Notes under the pieces: generated by a model
The model's database searches: none
What the model was told of the DNA's origin: nothing
The model's input: the letters and a program-made list of their open reading frames with translations, nothing else
From: Xylocopa sonorina
Taxonomy: Eukaryota; Arthropoda; Insecta; Hymenoptera; Apidae
NCBI RefSeq assembly: GCF_050948175.1
Contig: NW_027490168.1
Span: 1-64,000, forward strand
Reading direction: 5' to 3'
Length of the DNA: 64,000 nucleotides
In this document: piece after piece, positions 1 through 14,000 of the stretch
Layout of the letters: the number at the start of each line of letters is the position of its first letter
Numbering within the stretch: position 1 is the first letter of the stretch
Position numbers and translations under genes: made by a program

Positions 1-24
1 TACCATGAAACATAGAAATGAGAT

Positions 25-34
25 GCGATATCGC
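25..34. other. Third dyad, GCGATATCGC (representative)
   Basis: A perfect 10-bp palindrome in a large share of monomers of both families. It is broken in the GATATGACG and GATATGGCG subtypes. In monomers reading GAGATGCAATATCTCG (for example 369-383) it is replaced by a GAGAT/ATCTC inverted repeat with a 5-base loop. Confidence 0.6.
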
Positions 35-236
35 GTTTTAAGAATCATAAGAACACTATTGCTTCGATACGTAGACAACTGCAAACGCTATTTCCTTGGA
101 AGGAAGTGTCGGCACTTACATTCATTTGAATCGTATACGAGGAGTGCATGACACTTCGCAATGAATATTATATCTTACCATGAAACATAGAAATGAGATG
201 CAATATCGCGTTTTAAGAATCATATGAACTCTATTG

Positions 237-249
237 CTACGATACGTAG
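237..249. other. Second dyad, CTACG-ATA-CGTAG (representative)
   Basis: An inverted repeat with 5-bp arms and a 3-bp loop, present in monomers reading TTGCTACGATACGTAGAC. In monomers reading TTGCTTCGATACGTAGAC the left arm is mismatched, so the symmetry is not strictly kept. Confidence 0.6.
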
Positions 250-266
250 ACATCTGCAAACGCTAT

Positions 267-280
267 TTCCTTGCAAGGAA
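267..280. other. Central dyad of the monomer (representative)
   Basis: TTCCTTGCAAGGAA is a perfect 14-bp palindrome found in many family-1 monomers. Family 2 keeps an imperfect form, TTCCT-AGCA-AGGAA, with 5-bp arms, extended to ACTTCCT/AGGAAGT in monomers with CGCTACTTCC. It could be a dimeric protein site or a cruciform-prone element; no binding protein can be named from sequence. Confidence 0.7.
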
Positions 281-614
281 GTGTCGCATTTACTTTCATT
301 TGATTCGTAGACGAGGAATGCATAACACTTCGCAATGAATATTATATCTTATCATGAAACATAGATATGAGATGCAATATCTCGTTTTAAGAACCATTAG
401 AACTCTATTGCTACGATACCTAGACATTTGCAGACTCTATTTCCTAGCAAGGAAGTGTCGCATTTACATTCACTTGAAGTGTAGACGAGGAATACGTGAC
501 ACTTCGCAAATCATATTCCATCTAACCATGAAACATAGAAATGAGATGCAATATCTCGTTTTAAGAAGCATTTGAACTCTATCGCTTCGATACGCAGACG
601 TCAGCAAACGCTAT

Positions 615-628
615 TCCCTTGCAAGGGA
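615..628. other. Symmetric variant of the central dyad
   Basis: TCCCTTGCAAGGGA differs from the usual site by T to C at 616 and A to G at 627, which are paired positions of the palindrome, so symmetry is kept. The same form is at 6,181, 11,051, 15,921 and 17,139, all in one monomer lineage. A half-changed form (TTCCC with AAGGAA) is at 10,007-10,020 and 14,703-14,716. Confidence 0.75.
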
Positions 629-825
629 GTGTAGCACTTACATTCATTTGAAGTGTAGAGGAGGAATACATAACACTTCGCAAATCATATTACATCTTAC
701 CATGAAACATAGAAACGAGATGCGATATCGCATTTTAAGAAGCATTAGAACTCTATTGCTACGATACCTAGACATCTGCAGACGCTATTTCCTAGCAAGG
801 AAGTGTCGCATTTACATTCATTTCA

Positions 826-3800
826 AGTGCAGAGGAGGAATACATGACACTTCGCAAATCATATTATATCTTACCATGAAACATAGAAATGAGATGCGAT
901 ATCGCGTTTTAAGAGCATTAGAAAGCTATTGCTACGATACGTAGACATCTGCAAACGCTATTTCCTAGCGAGGAAGTGTCGCATTCACATTCATTTGAAG
1001 TGTAGACGAGGAATACGTGACACTTCGCAAATCATGTTATATCTTACCATGAAACATAGAAATGAGATGCGATATCGCGTTTTAAGAATCATATGATCTC
1101 TATTGCTACGATACGTAGACATCTGCAAACGCTATTTCCTTGCAAGGAAGTGTCGCATTTACTTTCATTTGAATTGTAGACGAGGAATGCATAACACTTC
1201 GCAATGAATATTATATCTTATCTTGAAACATAGATATGAGATGCAATATCTCGTTTTAAGAAGCATTTGAACACTATTGCTTCGATACGTAGACATCAGC
1301 AAACGCTATTTCTTTGCAAGGAAGTGTCGCATTTACATTCATTTGAAGCGTAGACGAGGAATACATAACACTTCGCAAATCATATTATATCTTACCATGA
1401 AACATAGGAATGAGATGCGATATCGCGTTTTAAGAATCATAAGAACACTATTGCTTCGATACGTAGACAACTGCAAACGCTATTTCCTTGGAAGGAAGTG
1501 TCGCATTTACATTCATTTGAATCGTATACGAGGAGTGCATGACACTTCGCAATTAATATTATATCTTATCATGAAACATAGATATGAGATGCAATATCTC
1601 GTTTTAAGAAGCATTTGAACTCTATTGCTACGATACCTAGACATCTGCAGGCGCTATTTCCCAGCAAGGAAGTGTCGCATTTACATTCATTTGAAGTGTA
1701 GACGAGGAATACATGACACTTCGCAATTCATATTATATCTTACCATGAAACACAGAAATGGGATGCGATATCGCGTTATAAGAATCATAAGAACTCCATT
1801 GCTACGATACGTAGACATCTGCAAACGCTATTTCCTTGTACGGAAGTGTCGCATTTACATTCACTTGAAGTGTAGACGAGGAATACGTGACACTTCGCAA
1901 ATCATATTCTATCTAACCATGAAACATAGAAATGAGATGCGATATCGCGTTTTAAGAAGCATTTGATCTCTATTGCTTCGATACGTAGACATCTGCAAAT
2001 GCTATTTCCTTGTACGGAAGTGTCGCATTTACATTCATTTGAATCGTAGACGAGGAATGCATAACACTTCGCAATGAATATTATATCTTATCATGAAACA
2101 TAAATATGAGATGCGATATCGCGTTTTAAGAATCATATGAACTCTATTGCTACGATACGTAGACATCTGCAATCGCTATTTCCTTGCAAGGAAGTGCAGC
2201 ATTTACTTTCATTTGAAGTGTAGACGAGGAATACATAACACTTCGCAAATCATGTTATATCTTACCATGATACATAGAAATGAGAAGCGATATCGCGTTT
2301 TAAGAATCATATGTTCTCTATTGCTATGATACGTAGACATCTGCAAACGCTATTTCCTTGCAAGGAAGTGTCGCATTTACTTTCATTTGAATCGTAGACG
2401 AGGAATGCATAACACTTCGCAATGAATATTATATCTTATCTTGAAACATAGATATGAGATGCATTATCTCGTTTTAAGAAGCTTTTGAACTCTATTGCTT
2501 CGATACGTAGACATCTGCAAACGCTATTTCTTTGCAAGGAAGTGTCGCATCTACATTCATTTGAAGCGTAGACGAGGAATACATAACACTTCGCAAATCA
2601 TATTATATCTTACCATGAAACATAGAAATGAGATGCGATATCGCGTTTTAAGAAGCATTTGAATTCTATTGCTACGATACCTAGACATCTGCAGACGCTA
2701 TTTCCCAGCAAGGAAGTGTCGCATTTACATTCATTTGAAGTGTAGACGAGGAATACATGACACTTCGCAAATCATATTATATCTTACCATGAAACATAGA
2801 AATGAGATGCGACATCGCGATTTAAGAAGCATTAGAAATCTATTGCTACGATACGTAGACATCTGCAAACGCTATTTCCTAGCGATTAAGTGTCGCATTC
2901 ACATTCCTTTGAAGTGTAGACGAGGAATACATAACGCTTCGCAATGAATATTATATCTTATCATGAAACATAGATATGAGATGCAATATCTCGTTTTAAG
3001 AAGCATTTGAACTCTATTGCTACGATACGTAGACATCAGCAAACGCTATCTCCTAGCGAGGAAGTGTCGCATTTACATTCATTTGAATCGTAGACGCGGA
3101 ATGCATAACACTTCGCAATGAATATAATATCTTATCATGAAACATAAATATGAGATGCGATATCGCGTTTTAAGAATCATATGAACTCTATTGCTACGAT
3201 ACGTAGACATCCGCAATCGCTATTTCCTTGCAAGGAAGTGTCGCATTTACTTTCATTTGAAGTGTAGACGAGGAATACATAACACTTCGCAAATCATGTT
3301 ATATCTTACCATGAAACATAGAAATGAGAAGCGATATCGCGTTTTAAGAATCATATGTTCTCTATTGCTATGATACGTAGACATCTGCAAACGCTATTTC
3401 ATTGCAAGGAAGTGTCGCATTTACTTTCATTTGAATCGTAGACGAAGAATGCATAACACTTCGCAATGAATATTATATCTTATCCTGAAACATAGATATG
3501 AAATGCATTATCTCGCTTTAAGAAGCATTTGAACTCTATTGCTTCGATACGTAGACATCTGCAAACGCTATTTCTTTGCAAGGAAGTGTCGCATCTACAT
3601 TCATTTGAAGCGTAGACGAGGAATACATAACACTTCGCAAATCATATTATATCTTACCATGAAACATAGAAATGTGATGCGATATCGCGTTTTAAGAATC
3701 GTAAGAACACTATTGCTTCGATACGTAGACAACTGCAAACGCTATTTCTTTGCAAGGAAGTGTCGCATTTACATTCATTTGAATCGTATACGAGGAGTGC

Positions 3801-6390
3801 ATGACACTTCGCAATGAATATTATATCTTACCATGAAACATAGAAATGAGATGCAATATCGCGTTTTAAGAATCGTATGAACTCTATTGCTACGATACGT
3901 AGACATCTGCAAACGCTATTTCCTTGCAAGGAAGTGTCGCATTTACTTTCATTTGATTCGTAGACGAGGAATGCATAACACTTCGCAATGAATATTATAT
4001 CTTATCATGGTACATAGATATGAGATGCAATATCTCGTTTTAAGAACCATTAGAACTCTATTGCTACGATACCTAGACATTTGCAGACGCTATTTCCTAG
4101 CAAGGAAGTGTCGCATTTACATTCATTCGAAGTGTAGACGAGGAATACATGACACTTCGCAAATCATATTATATCTTACCATGAAACATAGAAATAAGAT
4201 GCGATATCGCGTTTTAAGAAGCATTAGAAAGCTATTGCTACGATACGTAGACATCTGCAAACGCTATTTCCTTGCAAGGAAGTGTCGCATTTACATTCAT
4301 TTGAATTGTAGGCGAGGAATGCATAACACTTCGCAATGAATATAATATCTTATCATGAGACATAGATATGGGATGCAATATCTCGTTTTAAGAAGCGTTT
4401 GAAAGCTATTGCTATGATACGTAGACATCTGCAAACGCTATTTCCTAGCGAGGAAGTATCGCATTCACATTCATTTGAAGTGTAGACGAGGAATACATGA
4501 CACTTCGCAAATCATATTATATCTTACCATGAAACATGGAAACGAGATGCGATATCGCGTTTTAAGAAGCATTAGAACCCTTTTGCTACGATACCTAGAC
4601 ATCTGCAGACGCTATTTCCTAGCAAGGAAGTGTCGCATTTACATTCATTTGAAGTGCAGACGAGGAATACCTGACACTTCGCAAATCATATTCTATCTAA
4701 CCATGAAACATAGAAATGAGATGCGATATCGCGTTTTAAGAAGCATTTGATCTCTATTGCTTCAATACGTAGACATCTGCAAACGCTATTTCCTTGTACG
4801 GAAGTGTCGCATTTACATTCATTTGAATCGTAGACGAGGAATGCATAACACTTCGCAATGAATATTATATCTTATCATGAAACATAAATATGAGATGCGA
4901 TATCGCGTTTTAAGAATCATATGAACTCTATTGCTACGACACGTAAACATCTGCAGACGCTATTTCCCAGCAAGGAAGTGTCGCATTTACATTCATTTGA
5001 AGTGTAGACGAGGAGTACATGACACTTCGCAAATCATATTATATCTTACCATGAAACATAGTAATGAGATGCAATATCGCGTTTTAAGAATCATATGAAC
5101 TCTACTGCTACGATACGTAGACATCTGCAAACGCTATTTCCTTCAAGGAAGTGTCGCATTTACTTTCATTTGACGTGTAGACGAGGAATACATAACACTT
5201 CGCAAATCATGTTATATCTTACCATGAAACATAGAAATGAGAAGCGATATCGCGTTTTAAGAATCATATGTTCTCTATTGCTATGATACGTTGACATTTG
5301 CAAACGCTATTTCCTTGCAAGGAAGTGTCGCATTTACTTTCATTTGAATCGTAGACGAGGAATGCATAACACTTCGCAATGAATATTATATCTTATCTTG
5401 AAACATAGATATGAGATGCATTATCTCGTTTTAAGAAGCATTTGAACTCTATTGCTTCGATACGTAGACATCTGCAAACGCTATTTCTTTGCAAGGAAGT
5501 GTCGCATCTACATTCATTTGAAGCGTAGACGAGGAATACATAACACTTCGCAAATCATATTATATCTTACCATGAAACATAGAAATGAGATGCGATATCG
5601 CGTTTTAAGAATCATAAGAACACTATTGCTTCGATACGTAGACAACTGCAAACGCTATTTCCTTGGAAGGAAGTGTCGCACTTACATTCATTTGAATCGT
5701 ATACGAGGAGTGCATGACACTTCGCAATGAATATTATATCTTACCATGAAACATAGAAATGAGATGCAATATCGCGTTTTAAGAATCATATGAACTCTAT
5801 TGCTACGATACGTAGACATCTGCAAACGCTATTTCCTTGCAAGGAAGTGTCGCATTTACTTTCATTTGATTCGTAGACGAGGAATGCATAACACTTCGCA
5901 ATGAATATTATATCTTATCATGAAACATAGATATGAGATGCAATATCTCGTTTTAAGAACCATTAGAACTCTATTGCTACGATACCTAGACATTTGCAGA
6001 CTCTATTTCCTAGCAAGGAAGTGTCGCATTTACATTCACTTGAAGTGTAGACGAGGAATACGTGACACTTCGCAAATCATATTCCATCTAACCATGAAAC
6101 ATAGAAATGAGATGCAATATCTCGTTTTAAGAAGCATTTGAACTCTATCGCTTCGATACGCAGACGTCAGCAAACGCTATTCCCTTGCAAGGGAGTGTAG
6201 CACTTACATTCATTTGAAGTGTAGAGGAGGAATACATAACACTTCGCAAATCATATTACATCTTACATGAAACATAGAAACGAGATGCGATATCGCATTT
6301 TAAGAAGCATTAGAACTCTATTGCTACGATACCTAGACATCTGCAGACGCTATTTCCTAGCAAGGAAGTGTCGCATTTACATTCATTTCA
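826..6390 (+). repeat. HOR unit U1, about 32 monomers
   Basis: The unit runs from the anchor AGTGCAGAGG at 826 to the same anchor at 6,391. Its 5,565 bp equals 32 x 174 minus 3. Positions 826-4,394 match unit U2 nearly base for base at offset 5,565-5,566. From about 4,395 to 5,567 the monomer order differs from U2, giving U1 about five more monomers. Monomers resembling 2,147-2,650 and 3,191-3,700 recur near 5,090-5,600, consistent with an internal duplication. Confidence 0.85.
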
Positions 6391-9300
6391 AGTGCAGAGG
6401 AGGAATACATGACACTTCGCAAATCATATTATATCTTACCATGAAACATAGAAATGAGATGCGATATCGCGTTTTAAGAAGCATTAGAAAGCTATTGCTA
6501 CGATACGTAGACATCTGCAAACGCTATTTCCTAGCGAGGAAGTGTCGCATTCACATTCATTTGAAGTGTAGACGAGGAATACGTGACACTTCGCAAATCA
6601 TGTTATATCTTACCATGAAACATAGAAATGAGATGCGATATCGCGTTTTAAGAATCATATGATCTCTATTGCTACGATACGTAGACATCTGCAAACGCTA
6701 TTTCCTTGCAAGGAAGTGTCGCATTTACTTTCATTTGAATTGTAGACGAGGAATGCATAACACTTCGCAATGAATATTATATCTTATCTTGAAACATAGA
6801 TATGAGATGCAATATCTCGTTTTAAGAAGCATTTGAACACTATTGCTTCGATACGTAGACATCAGCAAACGCTATTTCTTTGCAAGGAAGTGTCGCATTT
6901 ACATTCATTTGAAGCGTAGACGAGGAATACATAACACTTCGCAAATCATATTATATCTTACCATGAAACATAGGAATGAGATGCGATATCGCGTTTTAAG
7001 AATCATAAGAACACTATTGCTTCGATACGTAGACAACTGCAAACGCTATTTCCTTGGAAGGAAGTGTCGCATTTACATTCATTTGAATCGTATACGAGGA
7101 GTGCATGACACTTCGCAATTAATATTATATCTTATCATGAAACATAGATATGAGATGCAATATCTCGTTTTAAGAAGCATTTGAACTCTATTGCTACGAT
7201 ACCTAGACATCTGCAGGCGCTATTTCCCAGCAAGGAAGTGTCGCATTTACATTCATTTGAAGTGTAGACGAGGAATACATGACACTTCGCAATTCATATT
7301 ATATCTTACCATGAAACACAGAAATGGGATGCGATATCGCGTTATAAGAATCATAAGAACTCCATTGCTACGATACGTAGACATCTGCAAACGCTATTTC
7401 CTTGTACGGAAGTGTCGCATTTACATTCACTTGAAGTGTAGACGAGGAATACGTGACACTTCGCAAATCATATTCTATCTAACCATGAAACATAGAATGA
7501 GATGCGATATCGCGTTTTAAGAAGCATTTGATCTCTATTGCTTCGATACGTAGACATCTGCAAATGCTATTTCCTTGTACGGAAGTGTCGCATTTACATT
7601 CATTTGAATCGTAGACGAGGAATGCATAACACTTCGCAATGAATATTATATCTTATCATGAAACATAAATATGAGATGCGATATCGCGTTTTAAGAATCA
7701 TATGAACTCTATTGCTACGATACGTAGACATCTGCAATCGCTATTTCCTTGCAAGGAAGTGCAGCATTTACTTTCATTTGAAGTGTAGACGAGGAATACA
7801 TAACACTTCGCAAATCATGTTATATCTTACCATGATACATAGAAATGAGAAGCGATATCGCGTTTTAAGAATCATATGTTCTCTATTGCTATGATACGTA
7901 GACATCTGCAAACGCTATTTCCTTGCAAGGAAGTGTCGCATTTACTTTCATTTGAATCGTAGACGAGGAATGCATAACACTTCGCAATGAATATTATATC
8001 TTATCTTGAAACATAGATATGAGATGCATTATCTCGTTTTAAGAAGCTTTTGAACTCTATTGCTTCGATACGTAGACATCTGCAAACGCTATTTCTTTGC
8101 AAGGAAGTGTCGCATCTACATTCATTTGAAGCGTAGACGAGGAATACATAACACTTCGCAAATCATATTATATCTTACCATGAAACATAGAAATGAGATG
8201 CGATATCGCGTTTTAAGAAGCATTTGAATTCTATTGCTACGATACCTAGACATCTGCAGACGCTATTTCCCAGCAAGGAAGTGTCGCATTTACATTCATT
8301 TGAAGTGTAGACGAGGAATACATGACACTTCGCAAATCATATTATATCTTACCATGAAACATAGAAATGAGATGCGACATCGCGATTTAAGAAGCATTAG
8401 AAATCTATTGCTACGATACGTAGACATCTGCAAACGCTATTTCCTAGCGATTAAGTGTCGCATTCACATTCCTTTGAAGTGTAGACGAGGAATACATAAC
8501 GCTTCGCAATGAATATTATATCTTATCATGAAACATAGATATGAGATGCAATATCTCGTTTTAAGAAGCATTTGAACTCTATTGCTACGATACGTAGACA
8601 TCAGCAAACGCTATCTCCTAGCGAGGAAGTGTCGCATTTACATTCATTTGAATCGTAGACGCGGAATGCATAACACTTCGCAATGAATATAATATCTTAT
8701 CATGAAACATAAATATGAGATGCGATATCGCGTTTTAAGAATCATATGAACTCTATTGCTACGATACGTAGACATCCGCAATCGCTATTTCCTTGCAAGG
8801 AAGTGTCGCATTTACTTTCATTTGAAGTGTAGACGAGGAATACATAACACTTCGCAAATCATGTTATATCTTACCATGAAACATAGAAATGAGAAGCGAT
8901 ATCGCGTTTTAAGAATCATATGTTCTCTATTGCTATGATACGTAGACATCTGCAAACGCTATTTCATTGCAAGGAAGTGTCGCATTTACTTTCATTTGAA
9001 TCGTAGACGAAGAATGCATAACACTTCGCAATGAATATTATATCTTATCCTGAAACATAGATATGAAATGCATTATCTCGCTTTAAGAAGCATTTGAACT
9101 CTATTGCTTCGATACGTAGACATCTGCAAACGCTATTTCTTTGCAAGGAAGTGTCGCATCTACATTCATTTGAAGCGTAGACGAGGAATACATAACACTT
9201 CGCAAATCATATTATATCTTACCATGAAACATAGAAATGTGATGCGATATCGCGTTTTAAGAATCGTAAGAACACTATTGCTTCGATACGTAGACAACTG

Positions 9301-11087
9301 CAAACGCTATTTCTTTGCAAGGAAGTGTCGCATTTACATTCATTTGAATCGTATACGAGGAGTGCATGACACTTCGCAATGAATATTATATCTTACCATG
9401 AAACATAGAAATGAGATGCAATATCGCGTTTTAAGAATCGTATGAACTCTATTGCTACGATACGTAGACATCTGCAAACGCTATTTCCTTGCAAGGAAGT
9501 GTCGCATTTACTTTCATTTGATTCGTAGACGAGGAATGCATAACACTTCGCAATGAATATTATATCTTATCATGGTACATAGATATGAGATGCAATATCT
9601 CGTTTTAAGAACCATTAGAACTCTATTGCTACGATACCTAGACATTTGCAGACGCTATTTCCTAGCAAGGAAGTGTCGCATTTACATTCATTCGAAGTGT
9701 AGACGAGGAATACATGACACTTCGCAAATCATATTATATCTTACCATGAAACATAGAAATAAGATGCGATATCGCGTTTTAAGAAGCATTAGAAAGCTAT
9801 TGCTACGATACGTAGACATCTGCAAACGCTATTTCCTTGCAAGGAAGTGTCGCATTTACATTCATTTGAATTGTAGGCGAGGAATGCATAACACTTGGCA
9901 ATGAATATAATATCTTATCATGAGACATAGATATGGGATGCAATATCTCGTTTTAAGAAGCATTTGAACTCTATTGCTTCGATACGTAGACATCAGCAAA
10001 CGCTATTCCCTTGCAAGGAAGTGTCGCATTTACATTCATCTGAAGTGTAGAGGAGGAATACATAACACATCGCAAATCATATTACATCTTACCATGAAAC
10101 ATAGGAATGAGATGCGATATCGCGTTTTAAGAAGCATTAGAACTCTATTGCTACGATACCTAGACATCTGCAGACGCTATTTCCTAGCAAGGAAGTGTCG
10201 CATTTACATTCATTTGAAGTGTAGACGAGGAATACATGACACTTCGCAAATCATACTATATCTTACCATGAAACATAGAAATGAGATGCGATATCGCGTT
10301 TTAAGGAGCATTTGAATTCTATTGCTACGATACCTAGACATCTGCAGACGCTATTTCCCAGCAAGGAAGTGTCGCATTTACATTCATTTGAAGTGTAGAC
10401 GAGGAATACATGACACTTCGCAAATCATATTATATCTTACCATGAAACATAGAAATGAGATGCGATATCGCGTTTTAAGAAGCATTAGAAATCTATTGCT
10501 ACGATACGTAGACATCTGCAAACGCTATTTCCTTGCAAGGAAGTGTCGCATTTACTTTCATTTGATTCGTAGACGAGGAATGCATAACACTTCGCAATGA
10601 ATATTATATCTTATCATGGTACATAGATATGAGATGCAATATCTCGTTTTAAGAACCATTAGAACTCTATTGCTACGATACCTAGACATTTGCAGACGCT
10701 ATTTCCTAGCAAGGAAGTGTCGCATTTACATTCATTCGAAGTGTAGACGAGGAATACATGACACTTCGCAAATCATATTATATCTTACCATGAAACATAG
10801 AAATAAGATGCGATATCGCGTTTTAAGAAGCATTAGAAAGCTATTGCTACGATACGTAGACATCTGCAAACGCTATTTCCTTGCAAGGAAGTGTCGCATT
10901 TACATTCATTTGAATTGTAGGCGAGGAATACATAACACTTCGCAATGAATATTATATCTTATCATGAGACATAGATATGGGATGCAATATCTCGTTTTAA
11001 GAAGCATTTGAACTCTATTGCTTCGATACGTAGACATCAGCAAACGCTATTCCCTTGCAAGGGAGTGTAGCACTTACATTCATTTGA
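6391..11087 (+). repeat. HOR unit U2, 27 monomers
   Basis: Anchor to anchor, the unit is 4,697 bp, that is 27 x 174 minus 1. The missing base is an A near 7,495, where U1 and U3 have AAATG. Inside it, the block at 9,572 is repeated at 10,616, exactly 1,044 bp (6 monomers) on. Its last part, 9,960-11,087, replaces the segment seen at 4,395-5,567 of U1. Confidence 0.85.
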
Positions 11088-14000
11088 AGTGCAGAGGAGG
11101 AATACATGACACTTCGCAAATCATATTATATCTTACCATGAAACATAGAAATGAGATGCGATATCGCGTTTTAAGAAGCATTAGAAAGCTATTGCTACGA
11201 TACGTAGACATCTGCAAACGCTATTTCCTAGCGAGGAAGTGTCGCATTCACATTCATTTGAAGTGTAGACGAGGAATACGTGACACTTCGCAAATCATGT
11301 TATATCTTACCATGAAACATAGAAATGAGATGCGATATCGCGTTTTAAGAATCATATGATCTCTATTGCTACGATACGTAGACATCTGCAAACGCTATTT
11401 CCTTGCAAGGAAGTGTCGCATTTACTTTCATTTGAATTGTAGACGAGGAATGCATAACACTTCGCAATGAATATTATATCTTATCTTGAAACATAGATAT
11501 GAGATGCAATATCTCGTTTTAAGAAGCATTTGAACACTATTGCTTCGATACGTAGACATCAGCAAACGCTATTTCTTTGCAAGGAAGTGTCGCATTTACA
11601 TTCATTTGAAGCGTAGACGAGGAATACATAACACTTCGCAAATCATATTATATCTTACCATGAAACATAGGAATGAGATGCGATATCGCGTTTTAAGAAT
11701 CATAAGAACACTATTGCTTCGATACGTAGACAACTGCAAACGCTATTTCCTTGGAAGGAAGTGTCGCATTTACATTCATTTGAATCGTATACGAGGAGTG
11801 CATGACACTTCGCAATTAATATTATATCTTATCATGAAACATAGATATGAGATGCAATATCTCGTTTTAAGAAGCATTTGAACTCTATTGCTACGATACC
11901 TAGACATCTGCAGGCGCTATTTCCCAGCAAGGAAGTGTCGCATTTACATTCATTTGAAGTGTATACGCGGAATACATGACACTTCGCAAATCATATTATA
12001 TCTTACCATGAAACACAGAAATGGGATGCGATATCGCGTTATAAGAATCATAAGAACTCCATTGCTACGATACGTAGACATCTGCAAACGCTATTTCCTT
12101 GTACGGAAGTGTCGCATTTACATTCACTTGAAGTGTAGACGAGGAATACGTGACACTTCGCAAATCATATTCTATCTAACCATGAAACATAGAAATGAGA
12201 TGCGATATCGCGTTTTAAGAAGCATTTGATCTCTATTGCTTCGATACGTAGACATCTGCAAATGCTATTTCCTTGTACGGAAGTGTCGCATTTACATTCA
12301 TTTGAATCGTAGACGAGGAATGCATAACACTTCGCAATGAATATTATATCTTATCATGAAACATAAATATGAGATGCGATATCGCGTTTTAAGAATCATA
12401 TGAACTCTATTGCTACGATACGTAGACATCTGCAATCGCTATTTCCTTGCAAGGAAGTGCAGCATTTACTTTCATTTGAAGTGTAGACGAGGAATACATA
12501 ACACTTCGCAAATCATGTTATATCGTACCATGATACATAGAAATGAGAAGCGATATCGCGTTTTAAGAATCATATGTTCTCTATTGCTATGATACGTAGA
12601 CATCTGCAAACGCTATTTCCTTGCAAGGAAGTGTCGCATTTACTTTCATTTGAATCGTAGACGAGGAATGCATAACACTTCGCAATGAATATTATATCTT
12701 ATCTTGAAACATAGATATGAGATGCATTATCTCGTTTTAAGAAGCTTTTGAACTCTATTGCTTCGATACGTAGACATCTGCAAACGCTATTTCTTTGCAA
12801 GGAAGTGTCGCATCTACATTCATTTGAAGCGTAGACGAGGAATACATAACACTTCGCAAATCATATTATATCTTACCATGAAACATAGAAATGAGATGCG
12901 ATATCGCGTTTTAAGAAGCATTTGAATTCTATTGCTACGATACCTAGACATCTGCAGACGCTATTTCCCAGCAAGGAAGTGTCGCATTTACATTCATTTG
13001 AAGTGTAGACGAGGAATACATGACACTTCGCAAATCATATTATATCTTACCATGAAACATAGAAATGAGATGCGACATCGCGATTTAAGAAGCATTAGAA
13101 ATCTATTGCTACGATACGTAGACATCTGCAAACGCTATTTCCTAGCGATTAAGTGTCGCATTCACATTCCTTTGAAGTGTAGACGAGGAATACATAACGC
13201 TTCGCAATGAATATTATATCTTATCATGAAACATAGATATGAGATGCAATATCTCGTTTTAAGAAGCATTTGAACTCTATTGCTACGATACGTAGACATC
13301 AGCAAACGCTATCTCCTAGCGAGGAAGTGTCGCATTTACATTCATTTGAATCGTAGACGAGGAATGCATAACACTTCGCAATGAATATAATATCTTATCA
13401 TGAAACATAAATATGAGATGCGATATCGCGTTTTAAGAATCATATGAACTCTATTGCTACGATACGTAGACATCCGCAATCGCTATTTCCTTGCAAGGAA
13501 GTGTCGCATTTACTTTCATTTGAAGTGTAGACGAGGAATACATAACACTTCGCAATCATGTTATATCTTACCATGAAACATAGAAATGAGAAGCGATATC
13601 GCGTTTTAAGAATCATATGTTCTCTATTGCTATGATACGTAGACATCTGCAAACGCTATTTCATTGCAAGGAAGTGTCGCATTTACTTTCATTTGAATCG
13701 TAGACGAAGAATGCATAACACTTCGCAATGATATTATATCTTATCCTGAAACATAGATATGAAATGCATTATCTCGCTTTAAGAAGCATTTGAACTCTAT
13801 TGCTTCGATACGTAGACATCTGCAAACGCTATTTCTTTGCAAGGAAGTGTCGCATCTACATTCATTTGAAGCGTAGACGAGGAATACATAACACTTCGCA
13901 AATCATATTATATCTTACCATGAAACATAGAAATGTGATGCGATATCGCGTTTTAAGAATCGTAAGAACACTATTGCTTCGATACGTAGACAACTGCAAA

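Larger units (their letters stand above)
1..825 (+). repeat. HOR unit U0, 3' part only
   Basis: This is the end of a HOR unit whose start is left of the window. It matches 5,568-6,390. Differences seen are one extra G at about 111 and one extra C near 700 relative to the second copy. It includes the monomer with the symmetric palindrome variant at 615-628. Confidence 0.85.
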
